A stretch of DNA of 64,000 nt from Curtobacterium sp. MCBD17_013 (GTDB lineage Bacteria > Actinomycetota > Actinomycetes > Actinomycetales > Microbacteriaceae): NCBI RefSeq assembly GCF_003234565.1, contig NZ_QKTU01000001.1:248001-312000 (forward strand), in the 5' to 3' direction. Under the pieces are notes generated by a model. That model was given only the letters and a program-made list of their open reading frames with translations, had not been told where the DNA came from and did no database searches. Positions 1 to 11,152 of the stretch are shown piece after piece. Both the position numbers and the translations under genes were made by a program. How positions within the stretch are numbered: position 1 is the stretch's first letter; every line of letters begins with the position of its first letter.

Positions 1-1
1 G

Positions 2-565
2 GGGACCGGCGGCGGCATCGTCGCCGTCGCCAGCCTGCTCTACGCGATCCCGTCCCTCCCGTTGTTCATCGCGCTGCCGGCGGTGATCGGCACCGACCTG
101 CAGGACCCCGTCAACATCGTCGTCGCGCTGACGCTGTACGGGCTCGCGCTCATGGTGCGGTCGACGGCCGACGCGCTGTCGTCCGTCGACCCGGCCACGC
201 AGGCAGCCGCCGTCGCCATGGGGTACTCGCCGGTGCAGCGGTTCTTCCGGGTCGACCTGCCGCTCGCGGGACCGGTGCTGCTCGCCGGCCTCCGGGTCGT
301 CTCGGTGTCGACGATCTCGCTGACGACGGTCGGCGCGGTGCTCGGGGTGCAGAGCCTCGGGTCGCTGTTCACGGACGGCATCCAGCGCACGATCCCCGAG
401 GAGATCGGGTCCGGGATCGTCATGGTCCTGGTCCTGGCGTTCGTGCTCGACGGCCTGCTCGTGCTGCTCGGGCGGTTGGTGCTCCCATGGACCCGGTCCA
501 TGCCCCGCGCCACGCGACGGCGCGCCGCCCGATCCACCGCACCGGTCGCGGAGGTGACCTCGTGA
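2..565 (+). CDS. Osmoprotectant ABC transporter permease (OpuC/ProW type), 5' end outside window
   Basis: Membrane permease of a binding-protein-dependent importer for glycine betaine, choline or carnitine-like solutes. The frame is already open at base 2, so the N-terminus lies upstream. Visible are hydrophobic helices separated by short loops and the cytoplasmic EAA loop (AAVAMGYSPVQRFFRVDLPL), which docks on the ATPase. The C-terminus ends in an Arg-rich tail. Its TGA overlaps the GTG of the second permease (GTGA), so the two are translationally coupled. The ATPase gene is presumably upstream of the window. The OpuC assignment rests on similarity and on the ProX/OpuAC-like binding protein two genes downstream; the exact solute cannot be read from sequence. 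Confidence 0.85.
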   Translation, partial: GTGGGIVAVASLLYAIPSLPLFIALPAVIGTDLQDPVNIVVALTLYGLALMVRSTADALSSVDPATQAAAVAMGYSPVQRFFRVDLPLAGPVLLAGLRVVSVSTISLTTVGAVLGVQSLGSLFTDGIQRTIPEEIGSGIVMVLVLAFVLDGLLVLLGRLVLPWTRSMPRATRRRAARSTAPVAEVTS

Positions 566-1290
566 TCATCGGCCAGGCGTTCGCGTGGGTGTTCGACCCC
601 ACCAACTACCCCGGACCCACCGGCATCCCGACGCGCCTCTGGGAACACGTGTGGATCACGCTCCTCGCGGTCGGGATCGCCGCGGTCATCGCGATCCCGA
701 TCGGGTTCGCGATCGGACACACCGGTCGCGCGCGGAGCGTGGCGATCGCCCTCTCCGGCGGCATCCGTGCGCTGCCGACGCTCGGCGTGCTGACGCTGCT
801 CGGCATCGCGCTCGGCGTCGGACTGTCCGCCCCGCTCATCGCCCTGGTCGTGCTCGCGATCCCGTCGGTGCTCGCCGGCGCCTACGCGGGCATCGAGGCC
901 GTCGACCCGGTGACCGTGGACGCGGCCCGTGCCATGGGCATGACCGAGTGGCAGATCCTCTGGAAGGTCGAGATCCCGCTCGGCCTGCCGCTGCTCATCG
1001 GGGGCATCCGGGCCGCGGTCCTCCAGGTCGTCGCGACGGCGACCCTCGCGGCGTACGTCGGGGCCGGCGGTCTCGGCGGCTACCTGTTCCTCGGCCTCAA
1101 GATCCAGGACTACGCGGAGATGCTCGGCTCGTCGATCCTCGTGATCGCACTCGCCATCGTCTTCGAGATCCTCTTCGCCGGGTTCCAGCGGGCGGTGGTG
1201 CCCGTGGGCGTTGCCGGCCGTTCGGGCTCGCGTTCCCGGGTGACGCACGCGTCCTCCCACAATCCCCTCCCGGAAGGAAACCCCTCGTGA
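562..1290 (+). CDS. Osmoprotectant ABC transporter permease, second subunit
   Basis: A 242-residue inner-membrane permease that pairs with the preceding permease. GTG 562 is chosen because it overlaps the upstream stop by 4 nt and gives a protein of normal length; an upstream extension of the frame would run through the previous gene. It has about five transmembrane helices and an EAA loop (DAARAMGMTEWQILWKVEIP) roughly two thirds along. The last ~25 residues, rich in Ser, Arg and Pro, look non-conserved. The stop overlaps the GTG of the binding-protein gene by 4 nt. The order permease-permease-binding protein matches OpuC-type operons. Confidence 0.87.
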   Translation: MIIGQAFAWVFDPTNYPGPTGIPTRLWEHVWITLLAVGIAAVIAIPIGFAIGHTGRARSVAIALSGGIRALPTLGVLTLLGIALGVGLSAPLIALVVLAIPSVLAGAYAGIEAVDPVTVDAARAMGMTEWQILWKVEIPLGLPLLIGGIRAAVLQVVATATLAAYVGAGGLGGYLFLGLKIQDYAEMLGSSILVIALAIVFEILFAGFQRAVVPVGVAGRSGSRSRVTHASSHNPLPEGNPS

Positions 1291-2213
1291 CCACAGCAAC
1301 CAGACTCCGCCTCGGCATCGCGGCCGCACTGGCCGTCGGCGCCGTCGCGGCGCTCACCGGCTGCTCCTCGAGCAGCCCCATCGCGGGCAGCAGCGCGTCG
1401 TCCGCCGCCGGGTCCTCGACCATCGTCGTGGGCTCGCAGCAGTACTACTCGAACGAGATCATCGCCGAGCTGTACTCGCAGGTGCTCGAGCACGACGGCT
1501 ACGACGTGAAGCGGAACTTCAACATCGGGCAACGTGAGGTCTACCTGCCGCAGATGCAGAAGGGCGCCATCGACGTCATGCCCGAGTACAGCGGCAACCT
1601 GCTCCAGTACTACGACAAGAAGTCCACGGCGTCGAGCCCCGCGGAGATCGCCGCGGGTCTCAAGTCCGCCCTGCCGAGCGGGATCCGTGCGCTCCCCGCA
1701 GCGGCGGCGACGGACCAGGACAGCTACACGGTCACCAAGCAGTTCTCGCAGCAGAACCACGTGACCAGCCTGGCCGACCTGAAGGACGTCTCGACGAAGC
1801 TGACCGTCGGGGGGAACTCCGAGTTCCAGACCCGCCCCTATGGGCCGAACGGCCTCAAGTCCACCTACGGTGCCACCGTCGGGTTCACCGCGATCGAGGA
1901 CTCGGGCGGCGCGCTCACCGTCAAGGCGCTCAAGGACGGCACGGTGCAGCTCGCCGACATCTACAGCGCCGACCCGAGCATCAAGGCGAACGACTTCGTC
2001 ACCCTCAAGGACCCGAAGCACCTGATCCTGCCGCAGAACGTGACGCCGGTCGTCTCGAAGAAGGTGACCGGCAAGGCCGCCACCGACATCGAGAAGGTCG
2101 ACAAGGCCCTGACCACGTCCGCGCTGATCCAGCTCAACACCGAGAGCACCGTGGACAAGGAGAAGTCGGCGCAGATCGCCAAGAAGTTCCTCACCGACAA
2201 GGGACTGCTCTGA
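1287..2213 (+). CDS. Osmoprotectant-binding lipoprotein (ProX/OpuAC type)
   Basis: A 308-residue extracytoplasmic substrate-binding lipoprotein that feeds the two preceding permeases. GTG 1287 follows a good Shine-Dalgarno sequence (GGAAGGAAA at 1272-1280) and overlaps the upstream stop. The N-terminus is a lipoprotein signal: Arg residues at 6 and 8, a hydrophobic stretch, then lipobox LTGC with lipid-modified Cys26. The mature part starts with a Ser-rich linker and then a VVGSQQYYSNEI segment typical of QAT-type binding proteins, with DVMPEYSG further on. It is the last gene of the operon and is followed by a strong hairpin at 2238-2281. The ligand is unknown; glycine betaine or choline-like compounds are the family norm. 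Confidence 0.88.
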   Translation: MTTATRLRLGIAAALAVGAVAALTGCSSSSPIAGSSASSAAGSSTIVVGSQQYYSNEIIAELYSQVLEHDGYDVKRNFNIGQREVYLPQMQKGAIDVMPEYSGNLLQYYDKKSTASSPAEIAAGLKSALPSGIRALPAAAATDQDSYTVTKQFSQQNHVTSLADLKDVSTKLTVGGNSEFQTRPYGPNGLKSTYGATVGFTAIEDSGGALTVKALKDGTVQLADIYSADPSIKANDFVTLKDPKHLILPQNVTPVVSKKVTGKAATDIEKVDKALTTSALIQLNTESTVDKEKSAQIAKKFLTDKGLL

Positions 2214-2237
2214 GCACCGCGGCGCACTGACCACCGA

Positions 2238-2281
2238 CACGGGGACGGACGCCCGGCGAGTGCCCGGCATCCGTCCCCGTG
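2238..2281 (+). terminator. Terminator-like hairpin after the osmoprotectant operon
   Basis: Perfect 12-bp inverted repeat (CACGGGGACGGA at 2238-2249, TCCGTCCCCGTG at 2270-2281) 24 nt after the binding-protein stop. There is no U-tract, as with most hairpins in this window. Confidence 0.65.
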
Positions 2282-2306
2282 CGGCGTGCGGCCCGGCTCG
2301 GTTCGG

Positions 2307-2345
2307 TACCCTTGATCGTCGGTCACCCGCTCGTGTGCGGTGACC
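2307..2345 (+). promoter_or_regulatory. leuS promoter -10 and leader hairpin
   Basis: TACCCT at 2307-2312 fits the TANNNT -10 seen across the window and would give a leader of about 55 nt. Directly downstream, GGTCACCCGC (2321-2330) pairs with GCGGTGACC (2337-2345) with one bulged base. No T-box features are recognisable, so any regulatory role of this hairpin is unproven. Confidence 0.4.
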
Positions 2346-2372
2346 CGTCCCTCCCGACCGAATGAGAGTTCC

Positions 2373-4928
<2,556 letters not shown>

Positions 4929-4953
4929 CTGCCCTCCGCGCCCACTCCTCCAC

Positions 4954-5002
4954 AACGGCCCCGCTGGGGCGTCCCGACACAGGAGGCACCGGCGGGGCCG
5001 TT
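4954..5002 (+). terminator. Terminator-like inverted repeat after leuS
   Basis: Perfect 11-bp inverted repeat (AACGGCCCCGC at 4954-4964, GCGGGGCCGTT at 4992-5002) with a 27-nt loop. The right arm overlaps the place where the -35 of the comEA promoter should be. Confidence 0.5.
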
Positions 5003-5020
5003 CGGCGTCGGGAGCGCCCC

Positions 5021-5026
5021 TAGCGT
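5021..5026 (+). promoter_or_regulatory. -10 element of leaderless comEA
   Basis: TAGCGT lies exactly 6 nt before ATG 5033, which places the transcription start at or next to the start codon. Confidence 0.6.
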
Positions 5027-5032
5027 CGGAGC

Positions 5033-5707
5033 ATGACGGGAGACGAGTTCGACGACACCGCACCGGTCCGCACCTGGATCCGGCCGCGCGCCCTCGTGGT
5101 CGTCGCCATCGCCGTGACGGTCGTGGCGCTGGTGCTGTTGGCGGTGGGCGCACTGACCGACCACGCCACGACGGTCCAGCGCTCCGCCGATGCGGTCTCG
5201 GTGTCGGCGCCCGCCACGGCGTCCACGGGAGTGGTCCCCCCAGCGGCGACGCCCGCGACAGTCGTCGTCCACGTGCTCGGGGCCGTCGCCACGCCGGGCC
5301 TCGTCGAGCTCCCGGTCGGTGCCCGCGTCGACGACGCGGTCACCGAGGCCGGCGGGGCGGCCGACCACGCAGACCTGAGCCGGGTGAACCTCGCCCGGCC
5401 GCTGGTGGACGGCGAGCAACTGTACGTGCCGCGTGACGGCGAGGACGACGTCCCCGAGGCCCCGGGACCCGTCGTGGGGGGCGGGAGTGCGTCCGTCGGT
5501 GGTGGGGAGGGCCCGACCCTGGTGGACCTCAACACCGCCGATGCCACCGCCCTGGAGACCCTGCCCGGCATCGGACCGGCGCTCGCCGACCGGATCGTCG
5601 CGTGGCGGACCGAGCACGGTCGGTTCTCGAGCGTCGAGGACCTGCTCGACGTCAGCGGGATCGGTGACGCGACCTTCGCGGACCTCCGGGACCGGGTGCG
5701 GGTGTGA
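5033..5707 (+). CDS. comEA: ComEA-like DNA-binding protein with SLBB and helix-hairpin-helix domains
   Basis: A 224-residue membrane-anchored DNA receptor of the competence uptake apparatus. One N-terminal transmembrane helix (~20-41) follows a short cytoplasmic tail. A Ser/Thr/Pro-rich stretch leads into an SLBB fold (~77-132, VHVLGAVATPGLVELPVG). After a glycine-rich linker comes a double helix-hairpin-helix DNA-binding domain (~163-224, LNTADATALETLPGIGPALA and the second hairpin VSGIGDATF). ATG 5033 is supported by a -10 6 nt upstream, implying a leaderless mRNA. The stop overlaps the GTG of comEC by 4 nt. No pilus or other competence genes are in the window, so natural transformation cannot be inferred from these two genes alone. 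Confidence 0.9.
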   Translation: MTGDEFDDTAPVRTWIRPRALVVVAIAVTVVALVLLAVGALTDHATTVQRSADAVSVSAPATASTGVVPPAATPATVVVHVLGAVATPGLVELPVGARVDDAVTEAGGAADHADLSRVNLARPLVDGEQLYVPRDGEDDVPEAPGPVVGGGSASVGGGEGPTLVDLNTADATALETLPGIGPALADRIVAWRTEHGRFSSVEDLLDVSGIGDATFADLRDRVRV

Positions 5708-8322
5708 CGTCGCTCGGTGCGCCACGTCCCGATCTCCGCCTCGTCGTGCCGGTGGCCGTGGCCTGGGTGGTCGCGGTGGTCCTGGTCGCCAGTCCCGCGC
5801 ACGCGGTCCCGGTCGCCGTGGCCGCGGGAGTCGCCGCGGCCACAGCGGTCCTGGTCGTCCTCCAGGCGGTCCGTCGCGGGCGGGCGGGCCCGCCACCCCG
5901 AGCGTACAGCGGACCGCTCGGCGTCGTCGGCCTCGTCGCGCCCACCCTGCTGCTCGTGGCCCTCGTCGCGGTCGCCGTCGACGTGCGTGACGCCGTCCGG
6001 CGTCCGGAAGCCATCCGAGCGATCGACGACGGGGCGGCCGTGGTCGCCGAGGTCGTGCTCGAGCGCGACGGCGAACCGGGTGTGCGAACGGTCCCCGGGC
6101 GCCTCGTCCGGATGGAACACCGCGCGGGTGGCGAGACGAGCACGACCACCGGCCTCCGCGTTCCCGCCCGCGTGGTCCTCGCGGAGCCGGGCTCGACGGA
6201 GCACGGCCCGGGTGCCAGCGACCTCGCCGTCCCACTCGTCGCGGGTGCCACGGTGCGTGTGCAGGCGGAGCTGGTCGCCGGGGCGCCGGGTGCGACCGCG
6301 TCCGTCCTGCTCTTCACCCGGGGCGACCCCGAGGTCGTCCACGCTCCCGCGGCGCTGCTCCTGGCCAGCACGATCGCCCGCCGCGCGTTCGCCGAGGTCA
6401 CCGGGAGACTGCCCGGCCCCGGAGCCGGCCTGCTGCGCGGGCTCGCGATCGGGGACCGGAGCGGTATCGACGACCGGACCGCGGATGCGATGGAGGTGAC
6501 CGCACTGACGCACCTCACCGCCGTCTCCGGCTCGAACTGCGCGGTGCTCGTCGGACTCGTGATGCTCGTCGGCCGCGCCGCACGCGCCCCGCGGCTGGCG
6601 CGTGTCGTGGTCTCGGTCGTCGTGCTCGGCGCATTCGTCCTGCTCGTGCGACCGGATCCGAGCATCGTGCGCGCGACGATCATGGCGGTCGTCGTGCTCG
6701 TCGTGCACCTGCGTGGACGACCCGTGCAGGGCGCACCGCTCGTGGCGCTGGCGACCATCGGCATGCTCGTCGTCGACCCGTGGCTCGCCCGGTCCTTCGG
6801 GTTCGCGCTCTCCGTCCTGGCCACCGCGGGGGTCGTGGTGGTCGCCCCGGTCCTGGCGTCGCGTCTCGCCGGACGACTCGGACCAGTGGTCGCGGCGTCG
6901 CTCGCGGTACCGGTCGCGGCGCAGGCCGCGTGCTGGCCCGTCACCGTGGTGCTCGCGCCGTCCATCCCGACGTACGCCGTGCTCACGAACCTGGTCACGG
7001 AGCCGTTGGCTCCCGTCGCGACCGTCCTCGGGCTGGCGGCGTGCGCGCTCGCGCCCATCTGGTCGACCGGTGCCTGGTTCCTCGCGGCCGCCGCGTGGGC
7101 ACCCGCCGCGGTCATCGCCGTCGTCGCGCGGGCGGCCGCGGCACTCCCGTTCGCGGTGGTCCCCTGGCCGGCCGGTCCGTTCGGCGCCGCGACGGCCGCA
7201 CTGGTGAGCGCGGCGGTCGTGGCGGCCGTGTTCGTGCGCCGTGCTGCACGGGCGGTCCCCGTGGCCGCGGCGGTGGTGGTCGGGGTGATCGGCGTCTCGG
7301 TCGTCGTCGTGCCCGACGCCGTCGTCCGGGGGAGCGTCCCCGCCGACTGGTCGCTCGCGGCCTGCGACGTCGGCCAGGGCGACGCGGTCCTGGTGCGGCG
7401 GGACGATGCGGTCGCGCTCGTCGACACGGGCGACGAGCCGGAGCGGCTCGAGCGCTGCCTCGACCTGCTGGGGATCGACCGGATCGACCTCTTCGTGGCC
7501 TCGCACTACGACCGCGACCACGTGGGTGCGGTCGGGGTGGTAGCCAACCGTGTCGGGACCGCCCTCGTCGGCCCGCTCGGCCGCGCGGCGGACGCCGACG
7601 TCGTCGCCACCCTGCGGCGCGCGGGTGCCGACGTGGTCACGGCGGGCGCAGGCACCGCCGGCACGCTCGGGGATCTGCCGTGGCGGGTGGTGTGGCCCCC
7701 TCCGTCGACCACCGAGGGCGGGAACGACGCGAGCGTCACGGTCCTGTTCGAGCCGTCCCGGCGTTGCTCCGACTGCCTGTCGTCGCTGTTCCTCGGCGAC
7801 CTCGGCGAGGCGGCGCAGCGACGGCTGCTCGCCATGGTGACGGCAGCCGGAGGCTGGCCACCCGTCGACGTCGTCAAGGTCGCGCACCACGGCTCCGCCG
7901 ACCAGGACCCGGCGCTGTACCGAGCGGTGTCGGCTCGGGTGGGCATCGTGAGCGTGGGTGCCGACAACCCCTACGGGCATCCCACCGACCGCGCGCTCGC
8001 GATGTTGGAGGCAGCGGGCACGGCGGCGCTCCGCACCGATCAGAACGGCACGATCGTGCTCTCGGCGTCGGGCGGCGACCTCCGGGTCTGGCGCGAGCGG
8101 CCCGACCGAGGCGATCCCACTACGGGGGTGTCGCCGGTCGCCCGTACACTGCTGGAGGTCGGTCGGGTCGGAGCCCGGCGTGGACCGGGTCGGGCACCGT
8201 CGGGTCCACCAACGTCCCGAGCGGGAGGCACACCATGGCGGCGAAGAGACCAGCGCGCGCAGCCGCGGCGATCGACCAGGTCCCGTGGTCGGCGATCCGG
8301 CCGGCACCGGTCGTCCTCGTGA
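5704..8322 (+). CDS. comEC: ComEC/Rec2 family DNA-uptake channel with metallo-beta-lactamase domain
   Basis: An 872-residue polytopic membrane protein thought to form the channel that passes single-stranded DNA into the cell. Hydrophobic N-terminal segments flank a soluble domain, followed by the membrane 'competence' domain (HLTAVSGSNCAVLVGL). A C-terminal metallo-beta-lactamase-like domain begins at ~556 (CDVGQGDAVLV) and has the metal motif HYDRDH (~601-606) and a later VAHHGS. GTG 5704 overlaps the comEA stop. Recognisable homology ends near GGDLRVWRER; the remaining ~70 residues are Arg/Gly/Ser-rich and the frame overlaps the start of holA by 88 nt, an unusually long overlap. That tail may be a non-functional readthrough extension. 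Confidence 0.88.
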   Translation: MTSLGAPRPDLRLVVPVAVAWVVAVVLVASPAHAVPVAVAAGVAAATAVLVVLQAVRRGRAGPPPRAYSGPLGVVGLVAPTLLLVALVAVAVDVRDAVRRPEAIRAIDDGAAVVAEVVLERDGEPGVRTVPGRLVRMEHRAGGETSTTTGLRVPARVVLAEPGSTEHGPGASDLAVPLVAGATVRVQAELVAGAPGATASVLLFTRGDPEVVHAPAALLLASTIARRAFAEVTGRLPGPGAGLLRGLAIGDRSGIDDRTADAMEVTALTHLTAVSGSNCAVLVGLVMLVGRAARAPRLARVVVSVVVLGAFVLLVRPDPSIVRATIMAVVVLVVHLRGRPVQGAPLVALATIGMLVVDPWLARSFGFALSVLATAGVVVVAPVLASRLAGRLGPVVAASLAVPVAAQAACWPVTVVLAPSIPTYAVLTNLVTEPLAPVATVLGLAACALAPIWSTGAWFLAAAAWAPAAVIAVVARAAAALPFAVVPWPAGPFGAATAALVSAAVVAAVFVRRAARAVPVAAAVVVGVIGVSVVVVPDAVVRGSVPADWSLAACDVGQGDAVLVRRDDAVALVDTGDEPERLERCLDLLGIDRIDLFVASHYDRDHVGAVGVVANRVGTALVGPLGRAADADVVATLRRAGADVVTAGAGTAGTLGDLPWRVVWPPPSTTEGGNDASVTVLFEPSRRCSDCLSSLFLGDLGEAAQRRLLAMVTAAGGWPPVDVVKVAHHGSADQDPALYRAVSARVGIVSVGADNPYGHPTDRALAMLEAAGTAALRTDQNGTIVLSASGGDLRVWRERPDRGDPTTGVSPVARTLLEVGRVGARRGPGRAPSGPPTSRAGGTPWRRRDQRAQPRRSTRSRGRRSGRHRSSS

Positions 8323-9254
8323 CGGGACCCGAGACCTTCCTCGCCGAACGAGCGATCACCTCGCTGCGCGATCTCCTGCTCGCCGAGGACCCCGCACTCG
8401 AGGTCCACGATCTCGAGGCCGACCAGTACGCGCCTGGGCTGCTCGCGACCCTCGCCAGCCCCTCGCTGTTCGGCGAACCCCGCCTCCTGCGCGTCGTCCA
8501 GGTCGAGAAGTGCACGGACGCGTTCATCACCGAGACCCTCTCCTACCTCCAGGCCCCGGCCGACGACGTCACGCTCGTGCTCCGGCATGGCGGCGGCGTC
8601 CGCGGGAAGAAACTGCTCGACGCGATCCGTGGCGGCACCGGCGGCGGGATCGAGGTCCAGTGCGACGAACTGAAGAAGGAGACCGACCGGATCGACTTCG
8701 TCCAGGCCGAGTTCCGCGCCGCGCGCCGGAAGATCAGCCCGTCCGCGGTCCGCACCCTCGTCGCGGCGTTCGCGGACGACCTCGCCGAACTCGCTGCCGC
8801 CTGTCGTCAGCTGCTCGCCGACGACGACCAGGAGATCACGGACCGGACGGTGGACCGGTACTACGGCGGCCGGGTCGAGACGAACGCCTTCAAGGTGGCC
8901 GACATCGCGCTCGCCGGTCGATCGGGGCCGGCCGTCGTGCAGCTCCGGCACGCCCTGGCGACCGGCGAGGCCCCCGTGCCGATCGTCGCGGCGTTCGCGA
9001 GCAAGATCCGCACGATGGCGAAGGTCAGTTCCTTCCGCGGGTCGAGCGGGCAGGCGGCATCGGCGCTCGGGCTGGCACCGTGGCAGGTGCAGCGGGCGCA
9101 GCGAGACGTCCAGGGCTGGAGCGAGGCCGGCCTCGCGAACGCGATCCTCAGCATCGCGGCCGCCGACACGGCGGTGAAGGGCGGGTCCCGCGACGCCCAC
9201 TACGCGCTCGAGGTGATGGTTCGCGTCATCGCCCGCCACGGTGAGGGGACCTGA
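8235..9254 (+). CDS. holA: DNA polymerase III subunit delta
   Basis: A 339-residue clamp-loader subunit that opens the beta sliding clamp. ATG 8235 has a Shine-Dalgarno sequence (GGGAGGC, 8222-8228) and starts the conserved protein after a Lys/Arg/Ala-rich tip. The N-terminal AAA+-like region begins with PAPVVLVTGPETFLAERAI; the C-terminal helical collar includes the conserved HALATGEAPVPIVAAFASKIR. HolA normally lacks a functional Walker A, as here. The gene lies within the 3' end of comEC, a common neighbour in bacteria, and it converges with rpsT, from which it is separated by short repeats and a hairpin. Confidence 0.93.
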   Translation: MAAKRPARAAAAIDQVPWSAIRPAPVVLVTGPETFLAERAITSLRDLLLAEDPALEVHDLEADQYAPGLLATLASPSLFGEPRLLRVVQVEKCTDAFITETLSYLQAPADDVTLVLRHGGGVRGKKLLDAIRGGTGGGIEVQCDELKKETDRIDFVQAEFRAARRKISPSAVRTLVAAFADDLAELAAACRQLLADDDQEITDRTVDRYYGGRVETNAFKVADIALAGRSGPAVVQLRHALATGEAPVPIVAAFASKIRTMAKVSSFRGSSGQAASALGLAPWQVQRAQRDVQGWSEAGLANAILSIAAADTAVKGGSRDAHYALEVMVRVIARHGEGT

Positions 9255-9306
9255 CCGGGCCGGGCATGGTCGGCCGGGTGCTGATCCCGCAGGCCGGATC
9301 CGCCGG

Positions 9307-9368
9307 GTGCCGACCCCTGCGCAGTGCGGCCCCTGCGCAGTGCCGACCCCTGCGCCGTGCTGACCCCC
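9307..9368. repeat. Degenerate 16-17 bp tandem repeat downstream of holA
   Basis: Three and a half copies in a row: GTGCCGACCCCTGCGCA (9307-9323), GTGCGGCCCCTGCGCA (9324-9339), GTGCCGACCCCTGCGCC (9340-9356) and GTGCTGACCCCC (9357-9368). It lies between two convergent genes and has no evident coding role. Confidence 0.85.
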
Positions 9369-9398
9369 AAGCCCGAGCTGCGCCGCGCCGGACACGCG

Positions 9399-9432
9399 GA
9401 ACGCCCCCGGCACCGAAGTGTCGGGGGCGTTC
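9399..9432 (-). terminator. rpsT terminator hairpin, probably also serving holA
   Basis: Perfect 11-bp stem (GAACGCCCCCG at 9399-9409, CGGGGGCGTTC at 9422-9432) with a 12-nt loop, 29 nt beyond the rpsT stop. It sits between convergent genes and could act on both strands; no U-tract. Confidence 0.75.
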
Positions 9433-9461
9433 GGCGAGGTGCGGCTCGGCCAGCGCTCAGA

Positions 9462-9722
9462 TCAGAGCGCGGCGACCTTCTTCGAGATCGCGGACTTGCG
9501 GTTCGCGGCCTGGTTCTTGTGGATGACGCCCTTGCTCACGGCCTTGTCGAGCTTCTTCGTCGCGACGACGAGGGCGGCGGTGGCCTTGTCCTTGTCGCCG
9601 GCGGCGATGGCCTCGTTCGTGTGGCGGATGTACGTCTTGAGCTCGCTCTTGTAGGCCTTGTTGCGCTCCTGGGCCTTCAGGTTGGTCTTGATGCGCTTCA
9701 TCTGCGACTTGATGTTCGCCAT
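9462..9722 (-). CDS. rpsT: 30S ribosomal protein S20
   Basis: An 86-residue basic, helical protein that binds 16S rRNA in the small subunit. It opens with [20 protein letters not shown], typical of S20, and contains the conserved [20 protein letters not shown] segment. The length is normal. Start 9722 is chosen because the frame upstream of it is leader sequence without S20 homology. It is transcribed alone from a good promoter near 9835-9863, leaving a ~106-nt leader that contains a small hairpin (CGATC/GATCG, 9781-9793). S20 regulates its own synthesis in some bacteria; whether this leader does so is not known. Confidence 0.97.
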   Translation of the reverse strand: MANIKSQMKRIKTNLKAQERNKAYKSELKTYIRHTNEAIAAGDKDKATAALVVATKKLDKAVSKGVIHKNQAANRKSAISKKVAAL

Positions 9723-9834
9723 GCGGTTCTGCTTTCTGTGTGTCTCGGACGGGTGAACGCGATCACAGGGATAGAGGGTCCGATCGCGGATCGCGCTCCA
9801 CCTGTGGGAGATGGAACACGCAAGCCAGCGAGCA

Positions 9835-9863
9835 ATGTTACCAGGACCACGAGGAGCGATCAA
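9835..9863 (-). promoter_or_regulatory. rpsT promoter (-35 and -10)
   Basis: On the minus strand TTGATC (9863-9858) and TAACAT (9840-9835) are spaced by 17 bp, a near-consensus sigma70-type promoter. It overlaps the divergent promoter region of the aminotransferase at 9892. Confidence 0.7.
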
Positions 9864-9879
9864 CGCGCCACCCCTCGAC

Positions 9880-9885
9880 TAGCGT
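9880..9885 (+). promoter_or_regulatory. -10 element of the leaderless aminotransferase gene
   Basis: TAGCGT, 6 nt before ATG 9892. Confidence 0.6.
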
Positions 9886-9891
9886 TGCGCC

Positions 9892-11034
9892 ATGCCATCG
9901 CTCGCGCCGCACATCAGCACCGTGCCCGACTCCGGCATCCGGCGGATCTACGAGCAGGCTCTGCTCCTCGACGACGCCATCATGCTCGTGGTCGGCGAGC
10001 CCGACGTGCCCGTGGCCCGGCACATCGGCGACGCGGCGCGACGCGCGTGGACCGAGGACCGGACCAACTACACGCCGAACGGCGGGATCGCGCCACTGCG
10101 GCGGGCCCTCCAGGAGAAGCTGTCCCGCGAGAACCGGATCGACGCCGAGATCGAGCAGGTCTGGGTGACGGTCGGGGCGACCCAGGCCCTGCACCAGGCG
10201 ATGGCACTGCTGCTCGCGCCGGGCGACGAGGTCCTCGTGCCGGACCCCGGCTACACGACCTTCACCATGAACGCCCACATGCTCGGTGCGGTCCCGGTGC
10301 CGTACGAGCTGGCACCGGCGCACGGGTTCGAGCCGGACCTCGACGCCCTCGAGGCGAGCGTGACCGACCGCACGCGCGTGCTCCTGCTCAACTCGCCGTC
10401 GAACCCGCTCGGGTCGGTGGTCGGCGCGGAGACCGTGCAGCGGCTGCTCGCCTTCGCCCGTCGGCACGACCTCTGGGTCATCAGTGACGAGGTCTACGAG
10501 TACTTCACGTTCGGCGCGCGCCACGTCAGTCCCGCGTCCCTCGACGAGGACGACCGGGTGTTCAGCGTGTTCTCCCTGAGCAAGACGTACGCGATGACCG
10601 GCGTGCGCGTCGGGTACCTCGTCACGCCGAGGGGTATGGCGGGGACCATGCGGACGGTCCAGGAGGCCACGGTGAGCTGTGTCGCCGAACCCGATCAGTT
10701 CGCGGCCCTCGCGGCCATCGTCGGGGACCACTCGGCAGTCCAGGAGGCCCGTGACCACTACCGCGCGAACCTCGAGGTGGCGCGAGAGGTCCTCGACGCG
10801 AAGGGCATCACGTACAACGACCCCGAGGGCGCGTTCTACCTGTGGATCGACGTCGCGCACGCGACCGACGGGGACGTCGCGGCATGGGCGGAGCGGTTCC
10901 TGCTGGCGGAGCGCGTCGCGGTGGCGCCGGGCAGCGCGTTCGGGAGGGCCGGTGAGGGGTGGATCCGCGTGTGCCTGGCCGCGGACCCCGCGGTGCTCCG
11001 CGAGGGTCTCCGTCGTCTCCCGGACCCGCGCTGA
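9892..11034 (+). CDS. Class I/II pyridoxal-phosphate aminotransferase
   Basis: A 380-residue fold-type I PLP enzyme, cytoplasmic and dimeric in this family, transferring amino groups between amino and keto acids. Visible landmarks are the substrate-proximal [11 protein letters not shown] segment, the ring-stacking region [12 protein letters not shown], the PLP-contacting NSPSNPLG and [10 protein letters not shown], and the Schiff-base lysine ~231 in [16 protein letters not shown]. An Arg near the C-terminus (WIRVCLA) should bind the substrate carboxylate. Substrate preference (aspartate, aromatic or alanine type) cannot be decided. It stands alone, transcribed from a leaderless promoter that overlaps the rpsT promoter, and is followed by lepA. 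Confidence 0.88.
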   Translation: MPSLAPHISTVPDSGIRRIYEQALLLDDAIMLVVGEPDVPVARHIGDAARRAWTEDRTNYTPNGGIAPLRRALQEKLSRENRIDAEIEQVWVTVGATQALHQAMALLLAPGDEVLVPDPGYTTFTMNAHMLGAVPVPYELAPAHGFEPDLDALEASVTDRTRVLLLNSPSNPLGSVVGAETVQRLLAFARRHDLWVISDEVYEYFTFGARHVSPASLDEDDRVFSVFSLSKTYAMTGVRVGYLVTPRGMAGTMRTVQEATVSCVAEPDQFAALAAIVGDHSAVQEARDHYRANLEVAREVLDAKGITYNDPEGAFYLWIDVAHATDGDVAAWAERFLLAERVAVAPGSAFGRAGEGWIRVCLAADPAVLREGLRRLPDPR

Positions 11035-11152
11035 CGACCCTGCCGGCAGGGTCGCTCCCGTCCTCGCCGCGGTCGCCGCGACCGGGTCTGGCCGCATCGG
11101 TCGGCTGCGCGTGGAACAATCGACCGATCCACCGCTCGACCTCAGAGGAACC

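Noticed and set aside
2313..2372. T-box or riboswitch before leuS
   Set aside because: The leader is only ~55 nt with one hairpin; no T-box sequence or specifier loop fits.
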